From Litorilituus sediminis (GTDB lineage: Bacteria; Pseudomonadota; Gammaproteobacteria; Enterobacterales; Alteromonadaceae), in assembly GCF_004295665.1 (NCBI RefSeq), contig NZ_CP034759.1, positions 4,154,001-4,218,000 on the forward strand: a DNA stretch of 64,000 nucleotides, written 5' to 3'. Of the stretch, positions 9,469 to 21,252 are shown one piece after another. Each line of letters starts with the position of its first letter. Within the stretch, counting starts at the first letter, position 1. The notes beneath the pieces were generated by a model, which worked only from the letters and a program-made list of their open reading frames with translations, searched no databases and had not been told where the DNA came from. The position numbers and the translations under genes were made by a program.

Positions 9469-10116
9469 TCATACGCGCCACTTATCAATAACTAATTTGA
9501 TGGTTAAGTCACCTTTGCTGATAGTGAGCTTTTTTGCCAAAATGAATTGCTTAATTGCTTGGTAGTTACCGTAGTGAATGCGCCAAGCTTCATGGTTATT
9601 TGTATTTGTCTCTAAGCTACTTAACAGGTACTCAGGCAATTGTGTTTCTGGGTGATAGCTGATTTGGTCACTGTCTAAATAAGGTAAACCTTTAAGCCAA
9701 AAGTTTAACGCTTTCGTTGGTAAGGTGAAGCCAGTAAGTTGATAAATCAGTGCTGTTAAGTCTTCTCCTTGGTAAGTTTTACCATCAACTTTTACCTTAT
9801 GATGGCCATTGCTTGAAGATAATTGCAAGACATTGATACCTAAATAACTGGTTAAGTTGAGGTTTTGCTGCTGAGTTTCTTCATTTATTTGCCAATGGAA
9901 ATTGGCGCGCTCGCGTTTGTTACTTTGAATAAAGGCTATTTTTCCTGTGATTTGCCACTGGCTAAGCTGCTGGAGTAACTGTGCTCTTTCTTGGTGAGGG
10001 TGTACTGATTCTATCGGGGGAATAGCCTTATTTGTTGTACAGGCGGATAAAAAAAACATTGCCAATACTAGTATGGTCAGCAGGCGGTAAATTGATGAAG
10101 ACTGAGTGTTTATCAT
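9469..10116 (-). CDS. lolB: Outer membrane lipoprotein insertion protein LolB
   Basis: 215 aa. The signal peptide ends in a lipobox LSAC with the acylated cysteine at residue 26. The mature part carries WQITGKIAF and NFHWQI, the start of the LolB barrel fold. LolB accepts lipoproteins from LolA and places them in the inner leaflet of the outer membrane. It is divergent from hemA across a 333-base gap, exactly as in E. coli. The C-terminus (LVIDKWRV) is typical of the family. Confidence 0.92.
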   Translation of the reverse strand: MINTQSSSIYRLLTILVLAMFFLSACTTNKAIPPIESVHPHQERAQLLQQLSQWQITGKIAFIQSNKRERANFHWQINEETQQQNLNLTSYLGINVLQLSSSNGHHKVKVDGKTYQGEDLTALIYQLTGFTLPTKALNFWLKGLPYLDSDQISYHPETQLPEYLLSSLETNTNNHEAWRIHYGNYQAIKQFILAKKLTISKGDLTIKLVIDKWRV

Positions 10117-10449
10117 GAAGAAGTTGTTATCGTTACAGTGTGACTAGTAAGAGTTTATTTATTGGAACACAGGCTCTAGCAATGTGCAATAACAACAAAT
10201 TTTACTGGTTGGCGACAAGAATTTCTCGGCAGTTTTTATTTCAGATCATGGTTTAATCGTAAAACCTGAGTAATAATAGGGAAATACTTGAATGACTCAG
10301 GTATAATGCGCAAGCAAGTGATTTAAGGTCGGTTACTAAACAAGTAGCTGCCAGTAAAATTGTTAATATAGTATAAAATACATGATTAATATCTACGCTA
10401 AAGTTAACGTATTGATTGTTAGTCATATGAAAGATATAGGTTAATTATT
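10117..10449. promoter_or_regulatory. lolB/hemA divergent intergenic region
   Basis: A 333-base gap between divergent core genes. A perfect TATAAT (10302-10307, plus strand) followed by GCGC is a candidate -10 box for hemA, but I see no convincing -35 at the right distance. No RNA gene or repeat is apparent. Confidence 0.4.
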
Positions 10450-11718
10450 TTGTCCATTGTTGCTGTTGGAATCAATCATAAAACTGCTCCTGTTGCTGTA
10501 AGGGAAAAAATTTCCTTTAATCCGGATAAGTTATCGACTGCGCTGCAGGAGATGCTGACTGAGGTTCAGTGTAAGGAAGTAGCAATATTATCTACTTGTA
10601 ACCGTACTGAACTGTATTTAGTTCAAGATGGTGATGTAGAAAATACTCAGCAGCGATTGGTGCAATGGTTAGAGAGTTATCACAACGTTCCTGCCTCTAC
10701 TATATTACCTAGCCTTTATTGGCATCAAGATCAGCAAGCCGTGAATCATATGATGCGTGTTGCCTGCGGACTTGATTCATTGGTATTAGGTGAGCCGCAA
10801 ATTCTAGGGCAAATGAAGCAAGCCTATAGCCAAGCGAAAGCCGCTGGCTCTATGGCACTTGTGATGGATCGCTTATTTCAGCGTACTTTTGGTGTAGCCA
10901 AGCAAGTACGCACTGAAACTGAAATTGGTGCAAGCGCTGTATCTGTTGCCTTTGCTTCAGTTAACCTTGCTAAACATATCTTTGCTAGCCTAGAAAAAGC
11001 GCGCGTGTTACTTGTTGGTGCCGGTGAAACAATAGAGCTAGTTGCCAAACATTTATATGAAAATAATGTCGGTAAAATTACCGTAGCAAACCGTACTATT
11101 GCGCGAGCAGAAGGTATGGCGAAGCAAATTGGCGCCGATGTGATTACGTTAGCGCAAATACCTGAGCACATTTGTCAAGCCGATATCGTCATTAGTTCGA
11201 CAGGCTCTACTTTACCTATTATTGGTAAAGGTATGGTTGAGCAGGCGCTGGTTGCTCGTAAACATAAGCCTATTTTTATGGTTGATTTAGCTGTTCCTCG
11301 AGATATTGAAGAGCAAGTATCTGAGCTTGAAGATGTCTTTCTTTATACGGTTGATGACCTACAAGGTATTATTGCTAAGAATATTGAAAATCGTCGCAAA
11401 GCAGCGGTGCAAGCAGAAAGTATTGTTAACAGTCAATCAGACAGTTTTATGGCTTGGCTACGTGGTTTAAATACCCAAGATACTGTGATTACTTACCGTA
11501 AGCAGTGCTTAGCTAATCGTGATCAGTTACTTGAAAAAGCACTGGTACAATTAAAAAATGGTAAATCTTCAGAAGCGGTTGTGGCAGAGTTAGCAACTAA
11601 GCTTACTAATAAATTTATGCATGCGCCAACAAGTGCGCTGCAATCTGCGGCGCAAGGTGGCGAGCTAGATAAGCTGCTTTACTTACGCGATATTTTCGAT
11701 ATTGATCCGAAAGAATAA
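10450..11718 (+). CDS. hemA: Glutamyl-tRNA reductase
   Basis: 422 aa, first committed step of C5 tetrapyrrole synthesis: NADPH-dependent reduction of glutamyl-tRNA to glutamate-1-semialdehyde. The catalytic cysteine lies in STCNRTELY, followed by GLDSLVLGEPQILGQMKQAY and the nucleotide-binding LLVGAGETIELVAKHL. The start is a TTG, supported by alignment of SIVAVGINHKTAPV with the E. coli N-terminus; the ribosome binding site is weak, so expression may be modest. It heads the hemA-prfA-prmC-sirB2-sirB1-kdsA cluster. Confidence 0.97.
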   Translation: MSIVAVGINHKTAPVAVREKISFNPDKLSTALQEMLTEVQCKEVAILSTCNRTELYLVQDGDVENTQQRLVQWLESYHNVPASTILPSLYWHQDQQAVNHMMRVACGLDSLVLGEPQILGQMKQAYSQAKAAGSMALVMDRLFQRTFGVAKQVRTETEIGASAVSVAFASVNLAKHIFASLEKARVLLVGAGETIELVAKHLYENNVGKITVANRTIARAEGMAKQIGADVITLAQIPEHICQADIVISSTGSTLPIIGKGMVEQALVARKHKPIFMVDLAVPRDIEEQVSELEDVFLYTVDDLQGIIAKNIENRRKAAVQAESIVNSQSDSFMAWLRGLNTQDTVITYRKQCLANRDQLLEKALVQLKNGKSSEAVVAELATKLTNKFMHAPTSALQSAAQGGELDKLLYLRDIFDIDPKE

Positions 11719-11844
11719 CTTATCTCGTTAAAAAGTCTCGCAATATCTTCTTTCATTTGCTCACTGTGCTAGAATAGCGTCAGTTTCGCCAACCTTAATT
11801 TTTGTGGTTGGCAATTATCAGTATTTAGAAATAAGATTTTATTC

Positions 11845-12933
11845 ATGAAACCCTCAGTTTATCAAAAGCTTGAAGTGTTAGTTGAACGCTTCGAAGAAGT
11901 ACAAGCGCTATTATCAGATCCTGATACCATCAATGATCAAGAAAAATTCAGAGCCTTATCTCAAGAATTTAAGCAATTAGAAGAAGTCACACAAACCTTT
12001 ACTTCCTATAAAGAAGCAGAAGATGACTTTGCGACGGCTGAATTAATGCTTAAAGATGACGATCCTGATATGCGTGAAATGGCGCAGGAAGAGTATAAAG
12101 AAGCAAAGCAAGCGGTTGCCGATATTGCTGATAAGCTGCAGATTCTATTACTACCTCGTGACCCTAACGATGATAATAACTGTTTTGTTGAAATTCGAGC
12201 AGGTGCTGGCGGTGATGAAGCGGCAATTTTTGCTGGTGATCTCTTTAGAATGTACAGCCGTTATGCAGAGAAGCAAGGCTGGAAAATTGAAGTAATGAAC
12301 AGTAATGAAAGCGAGCAGGGCGGCTATAAAGAACTGATCATGAAAGTAAACGGTGAAGGTGTTTACGGTCAGATGAAATTTGAGTCAGGCGGACACCGTG
12401 TTCAACGTGTACCAGAAACAGAATCTCAAGGTCGTGTTCATACTTCAGCTTGTACTGTGGTTGTTATGCCTGAAATTCCTGAGTCGCAAGCCATTGAAAT
12501 CAATAAGGCCGACTTAAAAGTAGATACCTTTAGAGCATCAGGTGCCGGTGGTCAGCACGTTAACAAAACTGACTCGGCCATTCGTATTACCCATATTCCA
12601 ACGGGTGTGGTGGTTGAGTGTCAGGATCAGCGCTCACAACATAAAAATCGTGCTCAAGCTATGTCTGTTTTACAAGCTCGCTTACAACAAGCAGAAGATG
12701 AAAAACGTCGTAGTGAAGAAGAGTCTTCACGTCGTAACCTTGTTGCTAGTGGTGATAGATCTGAACGTATTCGTACCTATAACTTCCCGCAAGGCCGTAT
12801 GAGTGATCACCGTATTAACTTAACCTTATATCGTTTAGCTGAAATTATGGAAGGTAACTTGCAGTTGGTTATGGAGCCAATCATGCAAGAAAACCAAGCT
12901 GATTTATTGGCTGAATTAGCTGAGCAAGAATAA
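11845..12933 (+). CDS. prfA: Peptide chain release factor 1
   Basis: 362 aa. It reads UAG and UAA stop codons and triggers peptide release. The GGQ motif is in [17 protein letters not shown], and the codon-recognition region includes the PET tripeptide in [10 protein letters not shown] (PxT type). The GGQ glutamine is the substrate of PrmC, encoded 15 bases downstream. The gap after hemA (126 bases) may hold a promoter. Confidence 0.98.
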   Translation: MKPSVYQKLEVLVERFEEVQALLSDPDTINDQEKFRALSQEFKQLEEVTQTFTSYKEAEDDFATAELMLKDDDPDMREMAQEEYKEAKQAVADIADKLQILLLPRDPNDDNNCFVEIRAGAGGDEAAIFAGDLFRMYSRYAEKQGWKIEVMNSNESEQGGYKELIMKVNGEGVYGQMKFESGGHRVQRVPETESQGRVHTSACTVVVMPEIPESQAIEINKADLKVDTFRASGAGGQHVNKTDSAIRITHIPTGVVVECQDQRSQHKNRAQAMSVLQARLQQAEDEKRRSEEESSRRNLVASGDRSERIRTYNFPQGRMSDHRINLTLYRLAEIMEGNLQLVMEPIMQENQADLLAELAEQE

Positions 12934-12948
12934 AGTAATACAGCGTTA

Positions 12949-13815
12949 ATGTTAGTTGAAACACCAACACTTGCTCAGGCGATAGCGTATGGGCATCAAC
13001 AATTGATGCCTAGCTCTGATAGCGCTAAATTAGATGCACAATTATTGTTAGCATCTGTATTAGATAAAGAACTCAGTTATTTGTTAACTTGGCCAGAAAA
13101 GGTGCTGTCAAAAGCGCAAAGGCAAGCGTTCTTATCTTTGTTATCTCGTCGTATAGAAGGCGAGCCAATCGCCTATATTCTGGGATTTAAAGAATTTTGG
13201 TCATTACCTTTTAAAGTGTCAACGGCAACGTTAATTCCTCGTCCTGATACTGAAACCTTGATTGAGCTGGTTTTAGTACATTTTGCAGAGAAAGCGCAAT
13301 TAAGCTGTCTAGATCTTGGCACAGGTACAGGCGCAATTGCCTTATCACTCGCATCTGAAATGCCAACATGGCATATTGACGCGTTAGATTTTAGCGAAGA
13401 CGCGGTGGCATTAGCCAAATTTAATGCTAAGCAGCTTAATTTACCTCAGGTAAATATTTACCAAAGTGATTGGTTTGAGAAGGTTCCATCTAACAGTCAG
13501 TTTGATTTGATTGTATCTAATCCCCCTTATATTGATGGTGATGATGTTAATTTAAGCCAAGGTGATGTTAGGTTTGAGCCTAAATCGGCATTAGTAGCTG
13601 ACAATAACGGCTTAGCTGATATAGAACATATTGCTAAACAAGCTAAGCATTATTTAAAGCCACAGGGGCGCTTGTATTTTGAACATGGTTATCAGCAAGG
13701 GGCTGCAGTGAGAGCGCTGCTGGAAAATTTAGGTTACCGAGCTGCACAAACTGTTACAGATTTAAATGGCCATGAGCGTATAAGCTGGGCCATTTTTTCT
13801 CATTCACATGAATAA
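12949..13815 (+). CDS. prmC: Release factor glutamine methyltransferase
   Basis: 288 aa, SAM-dependent N5-methylation of the GGQ glutamine of RF1 and RF2. It has the helical N-terminal domain, the SAM motif DLGTGTGAIALSLA, and the catalytic NPPY (SNPPYIDGDD). It sits directly after prfA, its substrate gene, as in E. coli, and 17 bases before sirB2. An operon is likely. Confidence 0.97.
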   Translation: MLVETPTLAQAIAYGHQQLMPSSDSAKLDAQLLLASVLDKELSYLLTWPEKVLSKAQRQAFLSLLSRRIEGEPIAYILGFKEFWSLPFKVSTATLIPRPDTETLIELVLVHFAEKAQLSCLDLGTGTGAIALSLASEMPTWHIDALDFSEDAVALAKFNAKQLNLPQVNIYQSDWFEKVPSNSQFDLIVSNPPYIDGDDVNLSQGDVRFEPKSALVADNNGLADIEHIAKQAKHYLKPQGRLYFEHGYQQGAAVRALLENLGYRAAQTVTDLNGHERISWAIFSHSHE

Positions 13816-13832
13816 TAATAAAAGGAATATCT

Positions 13833-14198
13833 ATGTTTAAACATCTTCATATGACACTGGCTGTGATCAGCATTGCCTTATTTAGTCTGCGTTTTGTCTG
13901 GACTTTAGTTAACTCGCCGTCATTGCAGAAGAAATGGGTAAAGGTTACCCCGCATATTATTGATACTTTCTTATTAGGTATCGGTGTTTATATGGCTTTT
14001 TTATATCACATGAACCCGGTGGTGCATTTATGGCTAGGTGAAAAGCTATTAGCGGTAGTAGCTTATATTTTTACCGGCTATTACACCTTAAAATTAGCCA
14101 GAAATCGTACCATGCAAATTATCGGTTATTTAGGCGCTATGGGCTGGGTTATGTTGATAGTACGCTTAGCTATGACACGTGAGCCAATGATTTTTTAA
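13833..14198 (+). CDS. sirB2: SirB2-family integral membrane protein
   Basis: 121 aa with four predicted membrane helices (around residues 5-22, 40-58, 68-86 and 95-113). Its position between prmC and sirB1 matches ychQ/sirB2 of enterics. The biochemical role is unknown; SirB2 was named as a regulator of Salmonella invasion genes, but a general membrane role is equally possible. A good AGGA precedes the start. Confidence 0.85.
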   Translation: MFKHLHMTLAVISIALFSLRFVWTLVNSPSLQKKWVKVTPHIIDTFLLGIGVYMAFLYHMNPVVHLWLGEKLLAVVAYIFTGYYTLKLARNRTMQIIGYLGAMGWVMLIVRLAMTREPMIF

Positions 14199-14225
14199 TA
14201 TGCAAAGCAAAGCAAAGCAAAGCAT
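14199..14225 (+). repeat. Short CAAAG tandem repeat
   Basis: Four copies of CAAAG in tandem lie between the sirB2 stop and the sirB1 start. The repeat is in the noncoding gap, so length change would alter only spacing. Confidence 0.75.
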
Positions 14226-14257
14226 ATGTTGAAGTAATATTAATTTTTTAGGTAGTT

Positions 14258-15097
14258 ATGAACGAGTTGTTATTATCAGAAATTAAATCTGATAACAAAG
14301 ATTTACTGCAATTATTTGTTTTATTAGAAGATTATATTTTAGGGAAAGCTGAATTTAGTCAGCAAGCGCAACTTGTTCAGCTAGAGAGTGATTGTTCTTT
14401 AGATGGTTTAGAGCAAATTATTAACCAGTGTTTAGCTGTCATTGAAGAGCTTGAATCCCCGCTGGAAAAAGCAGAAGTATTACTTAATGAGCTTTATTTC
14501 CAACATATGTTTATCGATAAATATCGACGCTTATGGCCAAGTGATTCTTATTTGGTTGCCTCGGGCTTAAATCAGCGCTTAATGTCACCGGTATTAAAAG
14601 CCGTGATTGTTCGTGAAATTATAACGGCTTGTGGCTTTGAAACAGATCTTGTCTTTGTGCCAAATAAAGTCATGGTTCGAGTTTGTTGTGATGAAAAATA
14701 TGCCATTATTTTTGATGCTGTGACTGGCGAATCACTGAACTGGCAAGAGTTAGATATTCGCCTTGATGAGCTTGATGGCGACCCAAGTCAGCCAGAATTA
14801 GAAGCAATGGATCATCAAGCCATTATAGTTGAGCACCTAAGCTCATTTAAAAATGCGCTAATTCGTCAGCAATCATTCGATAAGGCGCTTAAATGTGTTG
14901 ATGTGATTTTATCATTAACACCTAATGACCCATTACAGCGAAGAGATCGCGGCTTTTTATTACATCAACTTGATTGCTTTAAGGTAGCAGTTGATGACTA
15001 TCGCTTCTTCGTAGAGCAATGCCCTAAAGATCCTGCGGCTAAGTTATTAAAATTACAACTAGAAAATATAAGCGTTGTTGACACCGTTTTACATTAA
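14258..15097 (+). CDS. sirB1: SirB1-family protein with transglutaminase-like and TPR regions
   Basis: 279 aa. The N-terminal 180 residues match the SirB1/YchA transglutaminase-like fold (LNELYFQHMFIDKYRRLWPSDSYLV). A C-terminal pair of TPR-like helices follows (residues 195-265, QQSFDKALKCVDVILSLTPNDPL). No clear catalytic cysteine triad is visible, so it may be a binding protein. It continues the hemA-prfA-prmC-sirB2 cluster. The molecular function is not established. Confidence 0.85.
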   Translation: MNELLLSEIKSDNKDLLQLFVLLEDYILGKAEFSQQAQLVQLESDCSLDGLEQIINQCLAVIEELESPLEKAEVLLNELYFQHMFIDKYRRLWPSDSYLVASGLNQRLMSPVLKAVIVREIITACGFETDLVFVPNKVMVRVCCDEKYAIIFDAVTGESLNWQELDIRLDELDGDPSQPELEAMDHQAIIVEHLSSFKNALIRQQSFDKALKCVDVILSLTPNDPLQRRDRGFLLHQLDCFKVAVDDYRFFVEQCPKDPAAKLLKLQLENISVVDTVLH

Positions 15098-15164
15098 AAA
15101 AAATACATTAATAAAACCATCACAACAAACAATGGTAATAACTAAAACTAATAAAGGTTGAATA

Positions 15165-17341
<2,177 letters not shown>

Positions 17342-17361
17342 AATGATAAAAGTTAGCTACA

Positions 17362-17389
17362 AAAAAAGGTGTCGTTAGACACCTTTTTT
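17362..17389. terminator. Bidirectional terminator between kdsA and a small minus-strand gene
   Basis: AAAAAAGGTGTC and GACACCTTTTTT are perfect complements around a 4-base loop, with A and T runs on either side serving both strands. Confidence 0.9.
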
Positions 17390-17436
17390 GATCAACCAAT
17401 GTGCGAGCATTCTTTGATAGATTTACTTACTGCTAA

Positions 17437-17718
17437 TTACTCAGCTAATAATGTTGTTTTTGTTAAAGTAACCGGCTTATTTTTGTTAGCGTCGGTTTTT
17501 TGTTTAGCAAGTGAGTTCTTGTTATTTACTTGGCTCATCTCGGTTTTAATTTCAATGTTAGCAAATGATAGTTCAAGTGTTTGTTTTGCTTGAGATACTA
17601 AGTTAATTTGCTGAACTGGCTCTGCTTTTTCTACTTCTGTAGTTGGTACTGCAGCCATTGCAGAAGTGCTGATAATGAGGCCTGTGATTAAAGTGGTTAA
17701 TACGTTAGTTTTTTTCAT
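17437..17718 (-). CDS. Small exported protein of unknown function
   Basis: 93 aa with a typical signal peptide (KKTNVLTTLITGLIISTSAMA, cleavage near residue 22). The mature part of about 70 residues is polar, with no cysteines and a Lys/Asn-rich middle. I do not recognise a family. A GGATC ribosome binding site precedes the start, and the 340-base upstream region can fold into a strong stem. It is convergent with kdsA across a shared terminator and divergent from gcvA. Confidence 0.55.
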   Translation of the reverse strand: MKKTNVLTTLITGLIISTSAMAAVPTTEVEKAEPVQQINLVSQAKQTLELSFANIEIKTEMSQVNNKNSLAKQKTDANKNKPVTLTKTTLLAE

Positions 17719-18058
17719 GGTAGTGATCCTAGTTTTTTACCGACTTCCTCGTCAGTAATAATAAATATATGTTAATCCCGATAGATTTATTAGGACCTTT
17801 TCTCGCGCTTGCTCATTTATTTCGTTTAGATAAACTAGAGTGCAGCGCGTGGGTTGGGGTCACTTGCTACACTCTTTTGTTTGAGCGTTGAGATGATGTC
17901 CTTCATCTACGGTGGGTATAATACCGACAATGGAAAAAAAATAAAAATGACAAAATTTAATGTTATTCATTAGAAAAACTAATGAATAATTGTTATGCTT
18001 GCATTGTAATTAAATATGCAGTTTTTTCTCAATTTTTAAAGTAAATAAAAGGTGAATT
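17719..18058. promoter_or_regulatory. Divergent region upstream of gcvA with a strong stem-loop
   Basis: A 340-base gap. At 17837-17846 and 17866-17875 two 10-base arms pair fully (one G-U), enclosing a C-rich loop on the minus strand. A smaller hairpin GATGA/TCATC follows nearby. On the minus strand TATTAT lies upstream of the stem and could be a -10 box, which would make these hairpins part of a long leader of the small exported protein. Enteric genomes encode GcvB RNA here, but its G/U-rich tracts are not visible. Confidence 0.4.
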
Positions 18059-18991
18059 TTGGCTAACAGACTCCCGCCACTAAACGCTTTGCGAGCATTT
18101 GAAGCTTCAGCAAGGCAATTGAGTTTTACCCGTGCAGCTGAAGAACTTTTCGTCACTCAAGCTGCGATCAGTCATCAAATAAAGTCTTTGGAAGAGCATT
18201 TAGGCATTAAATTGTTTATGCGAAAGAACCGCGCTTTATTATTAACAGATGAAGGTCAGTCGTATTATTTAGATATTAAAGATATTTTTAATTCAATTCA
18301 TGATGCCACAGAGCGGCTCCTAGCAAGAGGGGCGAAAGGTGCTATTACTGTCAGCTCACAGGCCAGTTTTGCTATTCAATGGTTAGTGCCAAGGTTAACG
18401 GCATTTAATGCCTTACATCCTGAAATAGATGTTAGGATCAAAGCGGTAGATCAAGCTGAAAACTCGTTAACTGAGGATGTCGATGTTGCCATATATTATG
18501 GCAGGGGACGTTGGCCGAATATACATGCTGATAAATTACATACTGAGTACTTAATACCTGTTTGCTCGCCGTTACTACTTCAAGAAAATGCTAGCAACGG
18601 TAAACCGGCATTATTGACGCTCGATGATTTAGAGCACCACACATTACTGCATGATACCTCACGTAAAGACTGGAAACGTTGGTTTAAGCAAGTAGGCGTT
18701 AAAGGGGTCAATGTAAATCATGGGCCAATCTTTAGTCACTCTGCTATGGTTGTGCAAGCGGCTTTGCACGGACAAGGGGTTGCTCTGGCTTATAGTGTGT
18801 TGGCTAAGCCTGATATTGATTCTGGACGTTTAGTATGCCCATTTAACGATGTCTTGGTTAGTAAAAATGCTTATTTTATTGTTTGTCGAGAAAATCAAAA
18901 AGAGCTAGGAAAAATAGAGGCGTTTCGTGAGTGGATGCTGAATATGGTGGCTAGTGAGCAAGAACAAATTACTGATGGGCAAATTAGTTAA
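18059..18991 (+). CDS. gcvA: LysR-type regulator of glycine cleavage, GcvA
   Basis: 310 aa. The N-terminal winged helix (LSFTRAAEELFVTQAAISHQIKSLE) and the C-terminal effector domain agree closely with E. coli GcvA along the whole length (VDVAIYYGRGRWP, GPIFSHSAMVVQAALHGQGVALA, LVCPFNDVLVSKNA). GcvA activates the glycine cleavage operon when glycine is present. It starts with TTG, with AAGGTG upstream. The stop overlaps the next start (TAATG), indicating translational coupling. The neighbours ygdD and rlmM follow as in E. coli. Confidence 0.93.
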   Translation: MANRLPPLNALRAFEASARQLSFTRAAEELFVTQAAISHQIKSLEEHLGIKLFMRKNRALLLTDEGQSYYLDIKDIFNSIHDATERLLARGAKGAITVSSQASFAIQWLVPRLTAFNALHPEIDVRIKAVDQAENSLTEDVDVAIYYGRGRWPNIHADKLHTEYLIPVCSPLLLQENASNGKPALLTLDDLEHHTLLHDTSRKDWKRWFKQVGVKGVNVNHGPIFSHSAMVVQAALHGQGVALAYSVLAKPDIDSGRLVCPFNDVLVSKNAYFIVCRENQKELGKIEAFREWMLNMVASEQEQITDGQIS

Positions 18992-19674
18992 TGTCATTAT
19001 TTATTAAAAATACCGTTGATGATGCCATTGCGCAACTGGTACTTGCTCATGGCGCTGGTGCTAATATGCATCATGAATTTCTAGAAAAGATGACCGAGTT
19101 GTTAAATCAACAAGGCCTAAATGTCATTAGATTTAATTTTCCTTATATGGAAAAGCGGGCTGAAACAGGCAAGCGCTATCCGCCCGATAGAATGCCGGTA
19201 TTGTTATCCCATTATAGTGAGGTGATTACCACACTATTAGCTGAATCTGATGAGCAAAAAAACGCATCACTGCCGTTATTTATTGGTGGTAAGTCAATGG
19301 GCTCGCGAGTTGCGGTGAGTTTATTAGCGAAAGAGGGGGCTCTGCCTATACAACAGCAGGAAAAAATAGCCGGGGCATTTTGCTTTGGTTATCCTTTTCA
19401 TCCGGCTAAAAAGCCAGAAAAGCTTCGCTTAGAGCCGCTACAAGAGACAAGTAAGCCTGTTCTTATTGTTCAAGGTGAACGAGATAGCTTAGGTAGTGAG
19501 CAAGAAATAGCTGAGTATGAGGTTTCACCCTTGTGTCGTTATCAGTTTTTAGCTGATGGCGATCATAGCCTTAAACCAAGAGTAAAATCTGGTTTTCGCT
19601 ATGATGAACACCTAGCAAATGCTGCGCTAGCAGTGAGACAATTTATTGATAATATCATAGCTAAGGAGGCTTAG
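18991..19674 (+). CDS. Alpha/beta hydrolase of the Tex30/KANL3-like family
   Basis: 227 aa. It has the oxyanion-side LAHGAGANMHHEF, the nucleophile elbow GGKSMGSRVA (serine), an aspartate in VQGERDSLG, and the histidine in DGDHSLKPR, so a complete Ser-Asp-His triad is visible. The bacterial members have no settled substrate. The start codon overlaps the gcvA stop and the gene ends one codon before ygdD, so it is inserted into the gcvA-ygdD-rlmM operon known from enterics. Confidence 0.85.
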   Translation: MSLFIKNTVDDAIAQLVLAHGAGANMHHEFLEKMTELLNQQGLNVIRFNFPYMEKRAETGKRYPPDRMPVLLSHYSEVITTLLAESDEQKNASLPLFIGGKSMGSRVAVSLLAKEGALPIQQQEKIAGAFCFGYPFHPAKKPEKLRLEPLQETSKPVLIVQGERDSLGSEQEIAEYEVSPLCRYQFLADGDHSLKPRVKSGFRYDEHLANAALAVRQFIDNIIAKEA

Positions 19675-20076
19675 GTGAAATCAAATGGCGAGCAGGGCAC
19701 AAGGCTATTTCGTTTTATTATGCTTTTTATTGGTATCAGTGGCTGTTTTTCTGTACTATTCGGCGCTTGGTTAGCTCATGCAGGTCAGGCATTACCAATA
19801 AATGAACAAGTGAGTTTGGCTAGCGCTCAAAAGTATCAGATGTATCATACCTTAGCTTTATTAGGCTGTGTTACTTATGGCAAGTATTTAGGTATGTCTT
19901 CGCTAGTAAAATTTACTTGTATTGCTTTTATGTTGGGTATTGTGTTGTTTAGCGTCACTATATATTTTAAGTTACTTTTGGCCGTGCCTTTTGTTGGTAA
20001 AGTAACCCCCTTTGGTGGCATGTTATTTGCGCTTGGCTGGTTAGCATTAGCGTTTGAAGGTAGAAAAAGATTATGA
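19675..20076 (+). CDS. ygdD: DUF423 membrane protein YgdD
   Basis: 133 aa, start GTG directly after the hydrolase stop, with AAGGAGG upstream. It has four predicted membrane helices and the family's GAWLAHAG and YHTLALL motifs; the C-terminal helix holds GKVTPFGGMLFALGWL. The function is unknown. The last codons overlap the rlmM start by 4 bases (ATGA), supporting co-translation. Confidence 0.9.
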   Translation: MKSNGEQGTRLFRFIMLFIGISGCFSVLFGAWLAHAGQALPINEQVSLASAQKYQMYHTLALLGCVTYGKYLGMSSLVKFTCIAFMLGIVLFSVTIYFKLLLAVPFVGKVTPFGGMLFALGWLALAFEGRKRL

Positions 20077-21155
20077 CAAGTATTGTTTTATACTGTCGCC
20101 CAGGCTTTGAAAAAGAGTGTGGTGCAGAAATCCAAGAAAAAGCCGCTTGGAATGAAATGTATGGCTATTTAGAGCTAAAGAAAAACCAAGGCATTGTTTT
20201 TTTTCACTTACATAATAGTGATGATGGCGAGTTGTTAATGAATAAGCTGCCATTAAAGCGACTCATTTTTGCACGTCAATGGTTTGTAAGTTTAACGGAT
20301 GTAATAGACCTGCCTGAATATAATCGTGTTGAGGCTATCAGTGAAGCGCTTGGTACAGAGTGGCAGTATGCTGATTTACGGATGGAAACCGCAGATACCA
20401 ATGATGGTAAAGCATTAACTAAGTTTTGCCGTAAATTAGCGGTACCATTAAGACAAGGTTTGCGAAAAGCAAAAGTGCTAACCGAGAAAAATGATAAAGA
20501 TGGCGCCATATTACATGCGTTATTTTTATCTGGCCAACAGGTCATTTTAGGCTTTTCATTGGCGCATAATAGCTCTCCTCATGTAATGGGGATCCCACGA
20601 TTAAAATTTCCTAGTCAAGCGCCAAGTCGCTCTACGCTTAAACTGGACGAAGCTTTTTTATATTTTATTCCTAAAGCAGAGTGGGACTCACGCTTATGCT
20701 CTGGCATGAACGCGGTTGATTTAGGCTCTGCACCAGGCGGCTGGACGTATCAATTAGTGAGACGCGGTATGATGGTGACCGCTATTGATAATGGCCCAAT
20801 GGCAGAGTCGTTAATGGAGACCGGGCAAGTAAAACATAAAACGATGGATGGCTTTAAATATGTGCCGATGAAGCAAAATGTTTATTGGTTGGTTTGTGAC
20901 ATGATAGAAAAGCCACAACGTGTTGCTAAATTGATGAGTGAATGGTTGTTAAATGGTTATTGTAAAGAGGCTATGTTTAATTTAAAGCTGCCAATGAAAG
21001 GTCGTTATCAACAAGTTACTGAAGACTTACAAGCGATAAAAGATGCCTTTAGTGAGCATCATGTTAAGTATGAACTCTACGCGAAACATTTGTATTACGA
21101 TAGAGAAGAAGTGACGGTACATGCAAGGTTATTATCGCCTGCTCCACAAAAATAA
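20073..21155 (+). CDS. rlmM: 23S rRNA 2'-O-ribose methyltransferase (C2498)
   Basis: 360 aa (E. coli about 366). An N-terminal THUMP-like region is followed by a Rossmann methyltransferase with the SAM loop DLGSAPGGWTYQL, the acidic VCDMIEKP and the catalytic lysine in FNLKLPMKGRY, giving the K-D-K-E set of 2'-O-methyltransferases. It modifies C2498 in the peptidyl transferase centre. It overlaps ygdD, matching the gcvA-ygdD-rlmM order of E. coli. Confidence 0.95.
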   Translation: MTSIVLYCRPGFEKECGAEIQEKAAWNEMYGYLELKKNQGIVFFHLHNSDDGELLMNKLPLKRLIFARQWFVSLTDVIDLPEYNRVEAISEALGTEWQYADLRMETADTNDGKALTKFCRKLAVPLRQGLRKAKVLTEKNDKDGAILHALFLSGQQVILGFSLAHNSSPHVMGIPRLKFPSQAPSRSTLKLDEAFLYFIPKAEWDSRLCSGMNAVDLGSAPGGWTYQLVRRGMMVTAIDNGPMAESLMETGQVKHKTMDGFKYVPMKQNVYWLVCDMIEKPQRVAKLMSEWLLNGYCKEAMFNLKLPMKGRYQQVTEDLQAIKDAFSEHHVKYELYAKHLYYDREEVTVHARLLSPAPQK

Positions 21156-21164
21156 AAGCGAAAG

Positions 21165-21191
21165 AAAGCCGCTAAATTTAGCGGCTTTTTT
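21165..21191 (+). terminator. Terminator after rlmM
   Basis: AAAGCCGCTAAATTTAGCGGCTTT is a near-complete palindrome followed by T residues, nine bases past the rlmM stop codon. It can also serve the opposite strand. Confidence 0.85.
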
Positions 21192-21252
21192 GTTCAGTTT
21201 TGTCTGTCTCGTCCTAAAATGTGTTTACACTTTCAAGGCGAAGCAGTTCGCG

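Noticed and set aside
17719-18058. GcvB small RNA divergent from gcvA
   Set aside because: The position fits, but the G/U-rich target-binding tracts and the terminator typical of GcvB are missing on either strand.
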